A DNA stretch of 64,000 nt from Lachancea kluyveri NRRL Y-12651 (taxonomy: Eukaryota; Ascomycota; Saccharomycetes; Saccharomycetales; Saccharomycetaceae), in assembly GCA_000149225.2 (NCBI GenBank), contig CM000687.1:176501-240500 (forward strand), written 5' to 3'. This document shows, piece by piece, positions 29,901-39,493 of this stretch. The translations under genes were made by a program, and so were the position numbers. Positions within the stretch are counted from its first letter, which is position 1. Each line of letters opens with the position of its first letter. The notes under the pieces are model-generated. The model searched no databases and was not told the DNA's origin. It saw only the letters and a list, made by a program, of their open reading frames with translations.

Positions 29901-30455
29901 CATTGCCCTCAAATCAAAGGTTGTAGTTTTATCAACACTTGTGCTACTTTTACAGCATGTGAATGCATCTTCTCCACCAAAAGTAACAACGGCATAATCG
30001 TCGATGTATTCTAAAAAGAAAGTGTAATCACCAGTGGTGGGTGCATAAAAATACCCGGTAGCTAACATGGAGAAATTACTCAACGTGAATTTTGTGTCAA
30101 ATTTGTAATTGTCTGGCAAGGTGCCGTAATATACCGTTTTACTTGCTGGAAGAGTGTAACCAAAAGTCAGATTTTTAACACCAGTGGTGGAACCAAAGGT
30201 ACCTTTATCCACATATCCACCTGCCAAGTAAGCAGCGGAGGTATACGTAATCCTGTCTGGACTACCAGTACCTTTGGCTGTGTCATAATTTCTAAATGGG
30301 TAGTTGTAAAACGTAATATCAAAACCAGACCTGAAGCTGGAATCTGAAACACCAGAAGTGTCGCACCCCACCAGGTCCTTAGATACCGATGTACCGGCAA
30401 GTACTACATCAAATAGTTGTGCCAATAGAATTGTAGCTAGCTGTAACCACAGCAT
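26997..30455 (-). CDS. Flocculin-like cell-wall adhesin with PA14 domain and GPI tail
   Basis: 1152 residues from the ATG (CAT at 30453-30455). A signal peptide (MLWLQLATILLAQLFDVVLA) precedes a PA14/Flo5-type lectin domain, about residues 25-255. The Asp-Asp pair in YIDDYAVVTFGG is the calcium and sugar-binding DcisD signature of Flo-type PA14 domains. Next come about six Thr-rich flocculin repeats of about 45 residues (WTGT-TTTY pattern), then a Ser-rich region built from 28-residue repeats (SSNVSQSSSSSDVSHSS). The C-terminus (ASMLTLNKFIFSFLFMLIGS) is a GPI-anchor signal. It belongs to the FLO1/5/9/10 class and is likely to mediate flocculation or surface adhesion. It is absent at this position in S. 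cerevisiae. Confidence 0.85.
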   Translation of the reverse strand: MLWLQLATILLAQLFDVVLAGTSVSKDLVGCDTSGVSDSSFRSGFDITFYNYPFRNYDTAKGTGSPDRITYTSAAYLAGGYVDKGTFGSTTGVKNLTFGYTLPASKTVYYGTLPDNYKFDTKFTLSNFSMLATGYFYAPTTGDYTFFLEYIDDYAVVTFGGEDAFTCCKSSTSVDKTTTFDLRAMWTSGNKVGGSSSLTSHLYAGVFYPIRLFFSQTNNAGGLKFYYTDPEGVTHKEFEDVIYSIDDQPESCPEIVVTTTLPWTGSYTTTAYTVDSTYTNSEGTLTTGRVVVVETPLPVATTTKTFGWTGTVASTYTTQTVINTGTDGSSTKEVIYEVKTPFAHIDFTTTEGWTGTTTETYTTDVTTFTGTDGVGTVQTIYHVRTPEVVHGTTTTTTGWDGTFTTTYNTVTTTGTGTDGRPSEGVIYEVKTPFAHIDFTTTEGWTGTTTETYTTDVTTFTGTDGVGTVQTIYHVRTPEVVHGTTTTTTGWDGTFTTTYNTVTTTGTGTDGRPSEGVIYEVKTPEFAVVSTTTSTTWTGTFTTTYLTETNVNTQSNGLYRTTLIYYVEAPSVSSIKPTLHNWNSSTPLSTIISPSSKTSLTESTITPGYSTLTTTLGAVGWTYISHYTTTIPRISSRSTLSDPSWTISSNSKTFSTTCVPKSTSISETYGDHLRDIFSSAISGNDGLQSLGSYISYATPPSSYISYAALSSSDVSHSSSLNSDGYATPPSSYISYAALSSSDVSHSSLNSDGHATPSSSYVSQSSSSSDVSHSSLLNSDGYATPSSSNVSQSSSSGDVSHSSSLNSDGYATPSSSNVSQSSSSSDVSHSSLLNSDGYATPSSSNVSQSSSSGDVSHSSSLNSDGHATPSSSNVSQSSSSSDVSHSSLLNSDGYATPSSSNVSQSSSSGDVSQSSSSSDVSHSSLLNSDGYATPSSSNVSQSSSSGDVSYTTPSSNYVSYITLSSGNVSQSPSSSSISHPSSSSIGISHPSSSRNGISCTSSSSSKIVTTVHSNANNHVVSRSINEVPHSTISDNELSHSIDSATVNPKISRSDVPYISAPVEESSYAGSFETTVHATHTSLTDALYATSFSTVVRVSQTSTSSAFSGATTIDAFTTSKSLMTTMVISHYEGSASMLTLNKFIFSFLFMLIGSF
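27600..28360 (-). repeat. 84-bp minisatellite in the adhesin gene
   Basis: Near-identical 84-bp units, each coding 28 Ser-rich residues with the landmark NSDGYATPSSSNVSQSS. The landmark GCTGCTTG recurs at 27846, 27930 and 28014, exactly 84 bp apart. Partial units, an inserted short unit and variant units (YISYAALSSSDVSHSS, about 28225-28360) occur at the edges. Differences are mostly single bases. Confidence 0.85.
28888..29433 (-). repeat. Perfect 273-bp tandem duplication in the adhesin gene
   Basis: Units 28888-29160 and 29161-29433 appear identical base for base by eye. Each codes 91 residues, that is two flocculin repeats (VKTPFAHIDF and VRTPEVVHG types). A diverged copy continues after 29434. 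Identity including silent sites implies recent duplication or ongoing gene conversion. Confidence 0.85.
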
Positions 30456-30774
30456 AGTCCTCGATATCTTCAAAAAATCAGCAGGTTCGAACAGGTTGGG
30501 AAAGGTAACGAACACTCAAATCTGGGGTTGCTGTATTTAAACCATTTTCCAAAACCAAAGTACTGCCATTTCAAAGACTTGCAAGTCTACAGTATACTCA
30601 AATTAAAGAGTGCCAATGCAATGCACTAAGTATATTGCACTAAGCGTTTTGCCAGTAACATGCCTCGAGCTGCTTCCTCCCAATGCACATTTCAACAGCT
30701 CTTTGAAGACAATAGTGCTGTGCATGATGCATTTTTAAAACAGTTAGTAGCGACTATATCTCTGCATGCCACGA

Positions 30775-30798
30775 AATAATAATAATAATAATAATAAT
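30775..30798. repeat. (AAT)8 microsatellite
   Basis: Eight AAT units in the adhesin upstream region, about 320 bp from its ATG. Confidence 0.9.
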
Positions 30799-32168
30799 AG
30801 AGCTCTCTGCATAAAGGCTGCAAAAAAAGAAACTGTATATTACGAGAGGCTTCAGGAGAATGTTATGCTAATAGCGCGTCTCGGCGAGAGAAAAAAAGTA
30901 GAGCCCAGACACCATGCTTAATAAAGCATCTGGAACTTGTTGGGTGAGTACGCTTGCCTAATGAACCCATTGTAAAGAAACAATACACAGAAGTAACAAA
31001 TTCTCTTCCCTGTGAACGGAAGTATATACCGTATGGGACAGACAATAGAGAGTGAATATTCTGGCAGCTAGTCCATTACGGCACGAAGGTTTAAGATAGG
31101 TATTGTTTCGGGGAGAAAAGAGAAGATACGCAAAGTTGGCATGGCCATTTAGCTTTATGTGGTGAAATGTTGTCCAGACAAGCTACCCATCATCACTGGA
31201 AAAAGAAGGAAAGTGAAGCTTTTCGTATTTCTTTTCGTACTGGGTGTTTAATGGCCTACATAAACCGTTCTCATGACGGTACATTTGCCCTTTTTTCACA
31301 CGGTTTTCTCGCTGACAGTGTCTGTTTGAATGGGTTTTACAAAAGGAAGATCGAATTTTTTGCAAAAGCCGGCATGCAAAGGTGCTGGTGTTGCCGGTAA
31401 GCAGTTTTCACAGACAAATGACACTAATTCATACGTAATATGATGGTGAACTCTGAGCGTAGAAGGAAAGATAGACTCGCAAAAAGAAACGTTGTCCAGC
31501 TGCATTGGGTAAAACAATTTCTTTTTTTTTTGAAGACTTACAGGTTTCGAATGGTAAAAAATTCCTATAAGTCCACACCATACGTGAAACTCCTCTTGAC
31601 ATACAATAGAACGAATCCAGGAGTGTTGCCTAGAATCGTGGTTGCGTTGTTAGTAGGGCTTGATCTATTTATATCGTACACGGTAACTATGCACAGGCAA
31701 GTAAAGCTATAGCAGAGTTGGTATTTTCTCAAGATTCCTGCTCACCCTCCCCCACAACTCTAGTGAAAAAAAAAAGATGTTCGGCCCGGAACGAAGTACA
31801 TGTTCGCAGGACTGGTGTAGAGATAATTCTGTACTTCTGGTTTGCACACTGGACCACGTGCATTCTCGCGTATTAGAGTAGGACGTATTGCATTATGCAA
31901 ATTTACATTCCAGAGCCTTTCCATTTTTCTAGTGCCTCCCGTATAGAAGTTTACGAATTGTTCAGTTTCTGCAGAACAGTGCGTTCTTATCAATATATGG
32001 TTGTATGTGAGATCTCAAACAACCACGTACTGCTCTGCAGCAAAAGAAAAGAGGAAAAAATGCCATGTAGGGATCCCTTGTGTCCAAAGTACTGATTATC
32101 AAATAACATTGGTGTTAAAATGACTCTCGAGTGTATTCAACGGCTGCAGCTCCAGTGCTAGGAAAACT

Positions 32169-32185
32169 CCGGGTAACAGCACGTG
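32169..32185. promoter_or_regulatory. Reb1 site adjoining CACGTG upstream of GLO1
   Basis: CCGGGTAA (32169-32176, perfect Reb1 core on the reverse strand) is followed 3 bp later by CACGTG (32180-32185), the Cbf1/Pho4 core. The pair lies about 95-110 bp before the first GLO1 ATG. Confidence 0.55.
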
Positions 32186-32277
32186 ATCTGAACAGAAATT
32201 GCAGCAATATCTTGGTAAAACGAGAAAAAAAAGGTAAGTGATTGCTGCCATCTGGAGAGAAACTTCCTCAACCTTGA

Positions 32278-33303
32278 ATGCAAATTAGCACAGCGACTAA
32301 AAGACTATCACAGATTGGACAACACATTCGCAATATGGCTTTGACTGCTAAATACTATACTAAGAAAATTGAGTCAGCACAGAACAACTCTTCTTTAAAA
32401 CTCAACCACACCTGTTTGCGTGTTAAAGATCCAATGAGATCTGTTAAGTTTTACGAACAGCATTTCGGAATGCAATTGTTGGACCATAAAAAGTTTCCTG
32501 ACATGAAGTTTGACCTCTATTTCTTGGCGTTTCCCAAAGAGAGCTTGGTCAAAAACAAAGATGGAAAATTCGAGGTCTTTAGGGAAAGCGGTGTTCTAGA
32601 GTTAACGCACAACTATGGCACCGAAAATGACCCAGAATTCAAAGTCAACAACGGTAATGCTGAACCACACCGCGGATTTGGCCACATTTGCTTTACCGTT
32701 GCAAACATCGGCAAAACATGTGACGAGTTGGAGTCTCAAGGTGTAAAGTTTCAAAAAAAACTTGCAGACGGCAGACAAAAGAACATCGCCTTCGCTTTGG
32801 ATCCCGATGGATATTGGATCGAGTTGGTTTCCTACAACCGTTCCGAAGAACAGACTGCCGACAAAGGCTACAAATTCAACCATACCATGATCCGTATTAA
32901 AGACCCGGTGAAATCTTTGGAATTCTACCAAAATGTCTTGGGCATGAAGCTTCTAGATGTCAACGAACATACCAATGCGAAATTTACGCTTTACTTTTTG
33001 GGCTACAGGGATGACGAGCCCAGATGGTCGCAAGAAGGTGTGTTGGAATTGACCCACAACTGGGGCACCGAGAACGACCCAGGCTTCAAGTACCACAACG
33101 GCAACGAACAGCCTCAGGGCTACGGTCATATCTGTATCAGCTTGGATGATCCAGCTACTGTCTGTCAAGAAATCGATGAAAGATACGGCGATAGCATCGC
33201 ATGGGGTGTCAAGTTTAATCAAGGTAAAATGAAGAACCTGGCCTTCATTAAAGATCCAGACAGTTATTCTATCGAAGTGGTTCCATCTGACTTGGCAGTT
33301 TAA
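32278..33303 (+). CDS. GLO1: Glyoxalase I (lactoylglutathione lyase), with optional N-terminal extension
   Basis: 341 residues from the ATG at 32278 (S. cerevisiae 326). It converts the methylglyoxal-glutathione hemithioacetal to S-lactoylglutathione, clearing a by-product of glycolysis. Two tandem glyoxalase domains are seen, as in other yeasts. Repeat 1 has LNHTCLRVKDP, GVLELTHNYGTE, GFGHICF and GYWIELV; repeat 2 has FNHTMIRIKDP, GVLELTHNWGTE, GYGHICI and YSIEVV. These carry the His and Glu metal ligands. The first 19 residues (ending QHIRN) lack acidic residues and contain basic ones, like a mitochondrial presequence; a second ATG at 32335 gives a 322-residue form. S. cerevisiae GLO1 (YML004C) is not in this neighbourhood. 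Confidence 0.95.
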   Translation: MQISTATKRLSQIGQHIRNMALTAKYYTKKIESAQNNSSLKLNHTCLRVKDPMRSVKFYEQHFGMQLLDHKKFPDMKFDLYFLAFPKESLVKNKDGKFEVFRESGVLELTHNYGTENDPEFKVNNGNAEPHRGFGHICFTVANIGKTCDELESQGVKFQKKLADGRQKNIAFALDPDGYWIELVSYNRSEEQTADKGYKFNHTMIRIKDPVKSLEFYQNVLGMKLLDVNEHTNAKFTLYFLGYRDDEPRWSQEGVLELTHNWGTENDPGFKYHNGNEQPQGYGHICISLDDPATVCQEIDERYGDSIAWGVKFNQGKMKNLAFIKDPDSYSIEVVPSDLAV

Positions 33304-34070
33304 GGTTACATGCCAGCATATTTATAAATTTTAGTTTTTATTTATTCATTTTTTTTTTTTGTGGATAGGATCAACTTGCATTACACAAATTCCCTGAGTA
33401 TATGGGAGATCATGCGCATTTGGAAACAAAGCGGCCATCTTTCGTATTTGGACACGGCACACCTACAAAGGCGTAGGACCAAACACACCGGCTACGGTAC
33501 TCTCAATGTCTCCGCCTACAAAAGGTCTGTTGCGCAAGATGTTCATGTTATCGATTTCGCGCGGGCTAATTACGGCGCCTCAAGTGAAACCAGTGCTAGA
33601 AACAGGACAGGCTACCAACACAGAACTCTGAGAAAATCTTCGTCTTGGGTCGAACGATCGTACTTTGAAGCTAAGCTGGAAGACCTATCACGGTAACTAC
33701 CACGAACCAAGGTCACGTGCATCGCACCCACTTATGTCATGTGCTCGCATCATCGATCATTGATCATCGGAAACGACACCATGGTACCCTGCTGTAAAGC
33801 CGGCGGGAGTCCGCAAAAAACGTCGCGGCGTCGATTCTTGCTACGGGTGTTTCTGTGCTGTGTGTGCTATGAGTACCACGAGACGAAGACAGGAAGCTGT
33901 CTCTGGTGATGACGAAGCCAACGGGGGAATCACCTGGTATGGGTTCCAGTATCGGTTTATCACCTCATCAAATCGGAGAATCTATAAAAGAAAAAGCTTG
34001 AAATTTGCTCCTTAACTGCTTCGCACCGTTGAAACAGCTGTTTAACTCAAAACAACAAAAATTAACACAA
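33304..34070. other. PFK2 upstream region
   Basis: 767 bp between GLO1 and PFK2, holding the PFK2 promoter. CACGTG lies at 33714-33719 and a TATA box, TATAAAAG, at 33983-33990, 81 bp before the PFK2 ATG. An ORF whose first ATG is 33412 (94 codons) has no recognisable features and is not called. Confidence 0.6.
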
Positions 34071-36962
34071 ATGACTGTTAATATCCCATTAGTTAACGGT
34101 ACGTCACTGTACACCGTTACTACCCACTCTCAACAATCCTATGCCGCAACAGTGGCCTTCTACTCCAAGTTCTTGCAATTGGAAAACTCTGCACCTTCTG
34201 CTAGTTCCACCTTGCTGCACAACAGTGCTATCTCAATCAAGATTGTCTTAGAGGAAAACGCTGCTAAGCAAACAAAGGCCAACGAGGTTCGTTCTAAATT
34301 GACCACCAGTCATGATGTTTGTGATTGGAGATCTCATGCCTCTGAATGTTTGGTTTTCAAAACTGCAGACATCCAACCTTTGAAGTCTAACTTGATTGCC
34401 ATTGAAAGTAACTACCAAGCTTATCCAGCAGACTTGTTTCCAATGGAACTATATGCTGTAGACCCAATGGGCAACGTTGTCGGTGTGACTTTGACCAAGA
34501 ATGCTGTGAGTACCATGCCTACTGCTCCTCCAAGCTCTCAGGGTGTCTCTTCTTCCGCCACCTCCACTGCTCCATCCACTTCTCAATCTTATACCGATTT
34601 GGCTTCTCAAGTGCCAACTACCGGCAGCTATCCATCCTTGCCTAAAAACAACAAGGCTAGGAAGGCTATTGCTGTTATGACTTCTGGTGGTGATGCTCCA
34701 GGTATGAATGCCAACGTCCGTGCTATCGTTCGTACTGCCATCTTCAAGGGCTGTCGTGCATTCGTTGTCATGGAAGGTTACGAAGGTCTAGTTCGTGGTG
34801 GTCCAGAATACATTAAGGAATTTTCCTGGGAGGATGTCCGTGGCTGGTCCTCTGAAGGTGGTACCAACATCGGTACCGCTCGTTGTATGGAATTCAGAGA
34901 GCGTGAAGGTAGACTATTGGGTGCCCAACACTTGATCGAAGCAGGTGTCGACGCCTTGATCGTCTGTGGTGGTGATGGTTCTCTAACTGGTGCCGACTTG
35001 TTTAGATCCGAATGGCCATCTCTGATCGAAGAATTGAAGGGTGCTAAGAGAATTTCACAGGAACAGTTTGACAGATACAAGCACTTGAACATCTGTGGTA
35101 CCGTCGGCTCTATCGATAACGATATGTCCACTACCGATGCAACAATCGGTGCTTACTCTTCTCTTGACAGAATCTGTAGGGCTATCGACTACTTGGAGGC
35201 CACTGCCAAGTCCCACTCCAGAGCCTTTGTTGTTGAAGTTATGGGTAGAAACTGTGGTTGGTTAGCGTTGATGGCTGGTATTGCCACATCTGCCGATTAC
35301 ATTTTGATTCCAGAAAAGCCAGCTTCTTCTCGTGAATGGCAAGACCAGATGTGTGACATTGCCGCAAAACACAGAGCTAGAGGTAAGAGAACCACCATTG
35401 TCATCGTTGCTGAAGGTGCCATTGCTGCTGATCTAACTCCAATTTCCTCCAAGGACGTTCACAAAGTTTTGGTTGACAGATTGGGCTTGGACACCAGAAT
35501 CACAACTTTGGGCCACGTTCAAAGAGGTGGTACTGCAGTTGCCTTCGATCGTATCCTATCTACTCTGCAAGGTGTTGAAGCCGTCAACGCCGTCTTGGAA
35601 TCCGACCCGGACACTCCATCTCCCTTGATTGCCATCAACGAAAACAAGATTGTTCGTAAGCCATTGGTTGAGTCTGTTAAGCTAACCAAATCGGTTGCTG
35701 CCGCCATTCAAGAGAAGGACTTTAAGAAGGCTATGGCCTTGAGAGATTCCGAGTTTGTTGAACACTTGAACAACTTTATGGCTATCAACTCTGCCGACCA
35801 CAACCCACCTAAGCTAAGCCATGACAAGAGGTTGAAGATTGCCATTGTCAACATCGGTGCCCCAGCCGGTGGTATCAACTCCGCCGTCTACTCCATGGCC
35901 ACGTACTGTATGTCTCAAGGTCACAAGCCATATGCCATTTACAACGGTTGGACCGGTTTGGCCAGACATGAGAGTGTGCGTTCTCTTGACTGGTTGTCCA
36001 TGTTGGGCTGGCAAAGCCGTGGTGGTTCTGAAATCGGTACCAACAGAGTCACTCCAGAAGAAGCCGACATTGGTATGATCGCTTACTACTTCCAAAAGTA
36101 TCAATTCGACGGTTTGATTATCGTTGGTGGGTTTGAGGCCTTTGTGTCTTTGCACCAATTGGAAAGAGCCAGAGACAACTACGCTGCATTCAGAATCCCA
36201 ATGGTTTTGATCCCTGCTACTTTGTCAAACAATGTCCCAGGTTCAGAGTACTCCTTGGGTACTGACACTGCTCTAAACGCTCTAATGGAATACTGTGATG
36301 TTGTCAAGCAATCCGCTGCTTCTACCAGAGGTAGAGCATTCGTTGTGGATGTCCAAGGTGGTAACTCTGGTTACTTGGCTACCAATGCTGCTTTGGCAGT
36401 AGGTGCTCAAGTCTCTTATGTTCCAGAAGAAGGTATTTCTTTGGAGCAACTATCCCAGGATATCGAGACATTGGCCGAATCATTTGACAGAGCACAGGGC
36501 AGAGGTAGATTTGGTAAACTGTTGCTGAAATCTACAAATGCTTCTAAGGTTTTGACTGCCGAAGTCTTGGCCGATGTGATTACTGCCGAGGCTAACGGTA
36601 AGTTCGATGCCAAGGCCGCTATCCCAGGTCATGTCCAACAAGGTGGTTTGCCATCCCCAATTGATAGAACCAGGGGTACTAGGTTGGCAATCAGAGCAGT
36701 TGGCTTCATTGAAGATAACCAAGACGTTATCCGTGAGGCTCGCGCTGATGACGAAGATTTCGATCCTGAAGACAAGGATGTATCTTCTACCGCTGCAGTG
36801 TTGGGTATCAAAGGCTCTCACGTTACCTTCACTGCTGTCAAACAGTTGTACGATTTTGAAACCGAGTTGGCTAAGAGAATGCCAAAGATCATTCACTGGG
36901 CCAACACCAGGGCCATCGCTGACCATTTGGTTGGTAGGAAGATTGTTTCTGAGGGCATTTGA
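34071..36962 (+). CDS. PFK2: 6-phosphofructokinase beta subunit
   Basis: 963 residues (S. cerevisiae 959) from the ATG at 34071 (MTVNIPLVNGTS); the frame opens upstream only at a TTG. With the alpha subunit it forms the octameric enzyme that phosphorylates fructose 6-phosphate in glycolysis. The N-terminal about 200 residues are the yeast-specific glyoxalase-like extension. Two PFK domains follow. The catalytic half has TSGGDAPGMN, CGGDGSLTGADLF and GSIDNDMSTTDATIG. The regulatory half (from about residue 580) has GAPAGGINSAV and PATLSNNVPG. The start and the pattern NAVSTMPTAPP fit Pfk2 (YMR205C) and not Pfk1. Codon bias is strong. Confidence 0.96.
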   Translation: MTVNIPLVNGTSLYTVTTHSQQSYAATVAFYSKFLQLENSAPSASSTLLHNSAISIKIVLEENAAKQTKANEVRSKLTTSHDVCDWRSHASECLVFKTADIQPLKSNLIAIESNYQAYPADLFPMELYAVDPMGNVVGVTLTKNAVSTMPTAPPSSQGVSSSATSTAPSTSQSYTDLASQVPTTGSYPSLPKNNKARKAIAVMTSGGDAPGMNANVRAIVRTAIFKGCRAFVVMEGYEGLVRGGPEYIKEFSWEDVRGWSSEGGTNIGTARCMEFREREGRLLGAQHLIEAGVDALIVCGGDGSLTGADLFRSEWPSLIEELKGAKRISQEQFDRYKHLNICGTVGSIDNDMSTTDATIGAYSSLDRICRAIDYLEATAKSHSRAFVVEVMGRNCGWLALMAGIATSADYILIPEKPASSREWQDQMCDIAAKHRARGKRTTIVIVAEGAIAADLTPISSKDVHKVLVDRLGLDTRITTLGHVQRGGTAVAFDRILSTLQGVEAVNAVLESDPDTPSPLIAINENKIVRKPLVESVKLTKSVAAAIQEKDFKKAMALRDSEFVEHLNNFMAINSADHNPPKLSHDKRLKIAIVNIGAPAGGINSAVYSMATYCMSQGHKPYAIYNGWTGLARHESVRSLDWLSMLGWQSRGGSEIGTNRVTPEEADIGMIAYYFQKYQFDGLIIVGGFEAFVSLHQLERARDNYAAFRIPMVLIPATLSNNVPGSEYSLGTDTALNALMEYCDVVKQSAASTRGRAFVVDVQGGNSGYLATNAALAVGAQVSYVPEEGISLEQLSQDIETLAESFDRAQGRGRFGKLLLKSTNASKVLTAEVLADVITAEANGKFDAKAAIPGHVQQGGLPSPIDRTRGTRLAIRAVGFIEDNQDVIREARADDEDFDPEDKDVSSTAAVLGIKGSHVTFTAVKQLYDFETELAKRMPKIIHWANTRAIADHLVGRKIVSEGI

Positions 36963-37992
36963 ATGATGTCGGATATGTTATCAACTTGCATGAAAAAGAC
37001 CGGGATGTATGATATAGACTAACTGTAGCCATCTATTTACGATTGTGTATACCTAATGAATTATTATTTGTCGATAAGCATTTTCAGTTTTAATTTTTTT
37101 TTTTTTTTTGACAGACAGCTATGCGAAATTATGGCCTCAGTTTACTAGCTGTGAGTCTTTGTCAGCCACCTTTTATCTACCCAGTATGATCATGAGGGTA
37201 CACTTCTGTTAATTGAGCTTCAAAGGAAAAGAGTGTATGTTGACGACCAAACACGATAGATTACCTTGGATATATGGATCGATATTATATTACAGTTGCT
37301 ATTTCAGGAACTATTAGTAGAATGAATAAAGTCGCACAAGAATCACACTTTCAACATTGTTTCCCAGTCCTCAATCAAGATGTCCTGTTTTTGTCTGGTT
37401 TCTTTTTTTTTTTTTTTTGGCATGATTTAAGATATCTCCGAGAATCATATCCAACAATACTAAAGAAACTGATTTTTATGCCACTGTGAACTTCACCTCG
37501 AAAAACAGCCCAATGGTTCGCTCCCGAGGTCTTTCCAAGATTTTCAGTAGATATCAAATAGTCTTTTATAATATGTTATTGTCAGTACCTACAGTGCTAT
37601 CGAAAGTACCAAAATATTTACTTACCTCTTCAATAGTTGTACGTTTATATTCACTTGTTATAGGTGTGAATGAAAAAATACAATTTACTCTCAGGTATTT
37701 TTTAAAATTTTTTTTTTAGCTGTATCAAAACAAACATCTAGTGTAGGATTTCCTTTTACAGCTACCAAGATACCTCTTATATCCTCTTTTCAAAGTCACA
37801 TTTCTACTGTATACACAATGCAAGAGCGCTGGTTGATTTTGTCCGGTAATCCTATCCAATTCACCAATGTCCGGCAGAGGTGATGTTTTTTCCTTCTGGA
37901 TTTCTTGCAGAAAGGTAAACATCCATAGTGAGACCCTCGAACATTAAATTTCGTAAAGCTGAACTAGTTATCGCATCTATTGGGCTTTGACT
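36963..37992. other. Intergenic region PFK2-INP1
   Basis: About 1 kb with T tracts (37088-37109, 37402-37418). A 65-codon minus-strand ATG ORF (37725-37922, MFTFLQEIQKEK) lies 70 bp from INP1. It is not recognised and may be chance. Nothing else was seen. Confidence 0.5.
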
Positions 37993-39282
37993 ATGTTTAC
38001 TTTGTCAAGTACATCCACTACTATGAATGATAATATTACACAGAGCCTCAAGCTTACCAACTCAAATTCTTCAAAAGCGAGGAAACAGCAATCACCCTTT
38101 AGAAATATAAGAAATTCATTAAAACTACGAAGTAACAAAAACAAAACAAGCGAAGCTCAAGCATTGACTTATACAGACTTAAAGTCAAGCAAACTGCGAA
38201 ATGGATTACCGACGGCTACAAATGCCACATCTAACTCTAGCGGTGCACGCACTAGCACAAATTCGAGAAAGAACCAAAGGCTTTCCGCTCAAAGGGTCAC
38301 ACTTTTTAAATACGAACACGTTAAAGTTATGAATTACCAGCTTCCAGAGTTGAGGCGAAACTCAGGATCTTCGGTTTCCACAGTAGCCTCGCAATTAAGT
38401 ACAATGAGCAGCCATAGAATGGCTGTCAATAATTTAGAGAATAACAGCGCCGAGACGAACTTCAACAACCACAAAACATTGAAAAACAGGTCAACCTCTT
38501 TAATTTCTAGTGGACCTTTAGAGATTTATCAGATAATAACCCCGAACTTGAAAACTCCTCCGCAAAAGATGACTTATCTGTGCCTTGGACGCAAAGGAAA
38601 CGTAGTCCATCCGATTCTACCCAGGCTGCAAATCACTAAATTAAATCCACCAGGCTTCAAAATATTGTTGCTGCTATTCAATCCGGAGCGGTATTGGGAA
38701 ATTGAATTTTTGTCTCCCAGTGGAGAACCAGATATCGATCTGCAAATTATCACAGATTTTGAAAACGTGATTGGAGGAATCTGCAATTATGTTAAGAATG
38801 AAATAACTGTCCCTTCACTTGGTGAAAATAGTACTTTTATTGATACCAGCTGCGAAGCTAGTGATAGGAGTGATGAGGAAAATGAGGAAGATGCTTTAGA
38901 GTATTTATTAGAAGACTCTGATGATTCCGAAAATGAAACAACTTCAGTTGAAGATGTATCGACTGAATTTCTTGTTTCCCAAGGTCTAAACGGGATGGAA
39001 CAAGATATTTCTTTCAATCAGACAATGATTAATAATGCCTTTAGACGAGCTATGCACAATATTAAACCTTTGAGTACTTCAAGATACTATGAAAATTCGT
39101 TACATAAACGGTTTAGCTCATATCATGACACCATACCAAAAATCAGTAACAGCTTCAGATGTAACAGACGATCTATATCAGTTCCTTTCGATTTTCAGCA
39201 CGTTAAACAGGTGAAAACTGAACTGGTCCCGCACGGTAGCTGGATGGATATTGAATTTGAGGACGTAGAAGGAAATATCTAG
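37993..39282 (+). CDS. INP1: Peroxisome inheritance protein Inp1
   Basis: 429 residues from the ATG at 37993 (the frame opens 6 bp earlier at a TTG); S. cerevisiae Inp1 is about 420. Inp1 tethers peroxisomes to the mother-cell cortex through Pex3 and the plasma membrane. Conserved stretches are GPLEIYQI, YLCLGRKGNVVHPILPRLQI and GFKILLLLFNPERYWEIEFL (about 170-240), the core domain. An acidic stretch (DEENEEDALEYLLEDSDDSE) and a basic, Ser-rich tail (CNRRSISVPF) follow, as in the family. The N-terminus is basic and low-complexity. Position next to PFK2 and TOM40 matches YMR204C. Confidence 0.92.
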   Translation: MFTLSSTSTTMNDNITQSLKLTNSNSSKARKQQSPFRNIRNSLKLRSNKNKTSEAQALTYTDLKSSKLRNGLPTATNATSNSSGARTSTNSRKNQRLSAQRVTLFKYEHVKVMNYQLPELRRNSGSSVSTVASQLSTMSSHRMAVNNLENNSAETNFNNHKTLKNRSTSLISSGPLEIYQIITPNLKTPPQKMTYLCLGRKGNVVHPILPRLQITKLNPPGFKILLLLFNPERYWEIEFLSPSGEPDIDLQIITDFENVIGGICNYVKNEITVPSLGENSTFIDTSCEASDRSDEENEEDALEYLLEDSDDSENETTSVEDVSTEFLVSQGLNGMEQDISFNQTMINNAFRRAMHNIKPLSTSRYYENSLHKRFSSYHDTIPKISNSFRCNRRSISVPFDFQHVKQVKTELVPHGSWMDIEFEDVEGNI

Positions 39283-39493
39283 TATATAAGGGAAAAAATG
39301 GCAGGAACCTATTTCTTATCTATAGTATGCTACGTACTTACAAAATACAGCAGAAGAATGGATGCGATAAACGAAATCTGTTGATTATTTTCCGTTAAAG
39401 AAATGATGGTACATATAAGTGGGCTATGAACAAGATATACAAAACAAGCACAAGAGATGTGCAGGACATAACAAAAGGTTTCATAAAGCTTCC

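Larger units (their letters stand above)
30456..32277. other. 1.8-kb divergent region between the adhesin gene and GLO1
   Basis: The longest gene-free stretch left of GLO1. It contains an (AAT)8 run, a direct repeat of TGCACTAAG near 30621-30645, and a Reb1/Cbf1 pair next to GLO1. ATG ORFs at 31167-31400 and 31440-31712 have no recognisable character. Long upstream regions are usual for FLO genes, which integrate many regulatory inputs. Confidence 0.5.

Noticed and set aside
30484-30495. GGTTCGAACAGG, resembling a tRNA B-box, near the adhesin start
   Set aside because: The 3' end of the motif does not fit GGTTCGANNCC, there is no A-box or foldable cloverleaf around it, and it sits just upstream of a signal-peptide coding start.
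30740-31660. Minus-strand TACTAAC matches near 30743 and 31649
   Set aside because: No matching donor upstream on that strand and no flanking exon-like frame.
31440-31712. 90-codon ORF in the adhesin-GLO1 spacer
   Set aside because: Contains a run coded by a T tract and shows no family resemblance.
33412-33696. 94-codon ATG ORF after GLO1
   Set aside because: No recognisable domain, lies in the PFK2 promoter region, and composition is unremarkable; more likely chance.
37725-37922. 65-codon minus-strand ATG ORF upstream of INP1
   Set aside because: Not recognised and no conserved-looking motif; kept only as a note in the intergenic entry.
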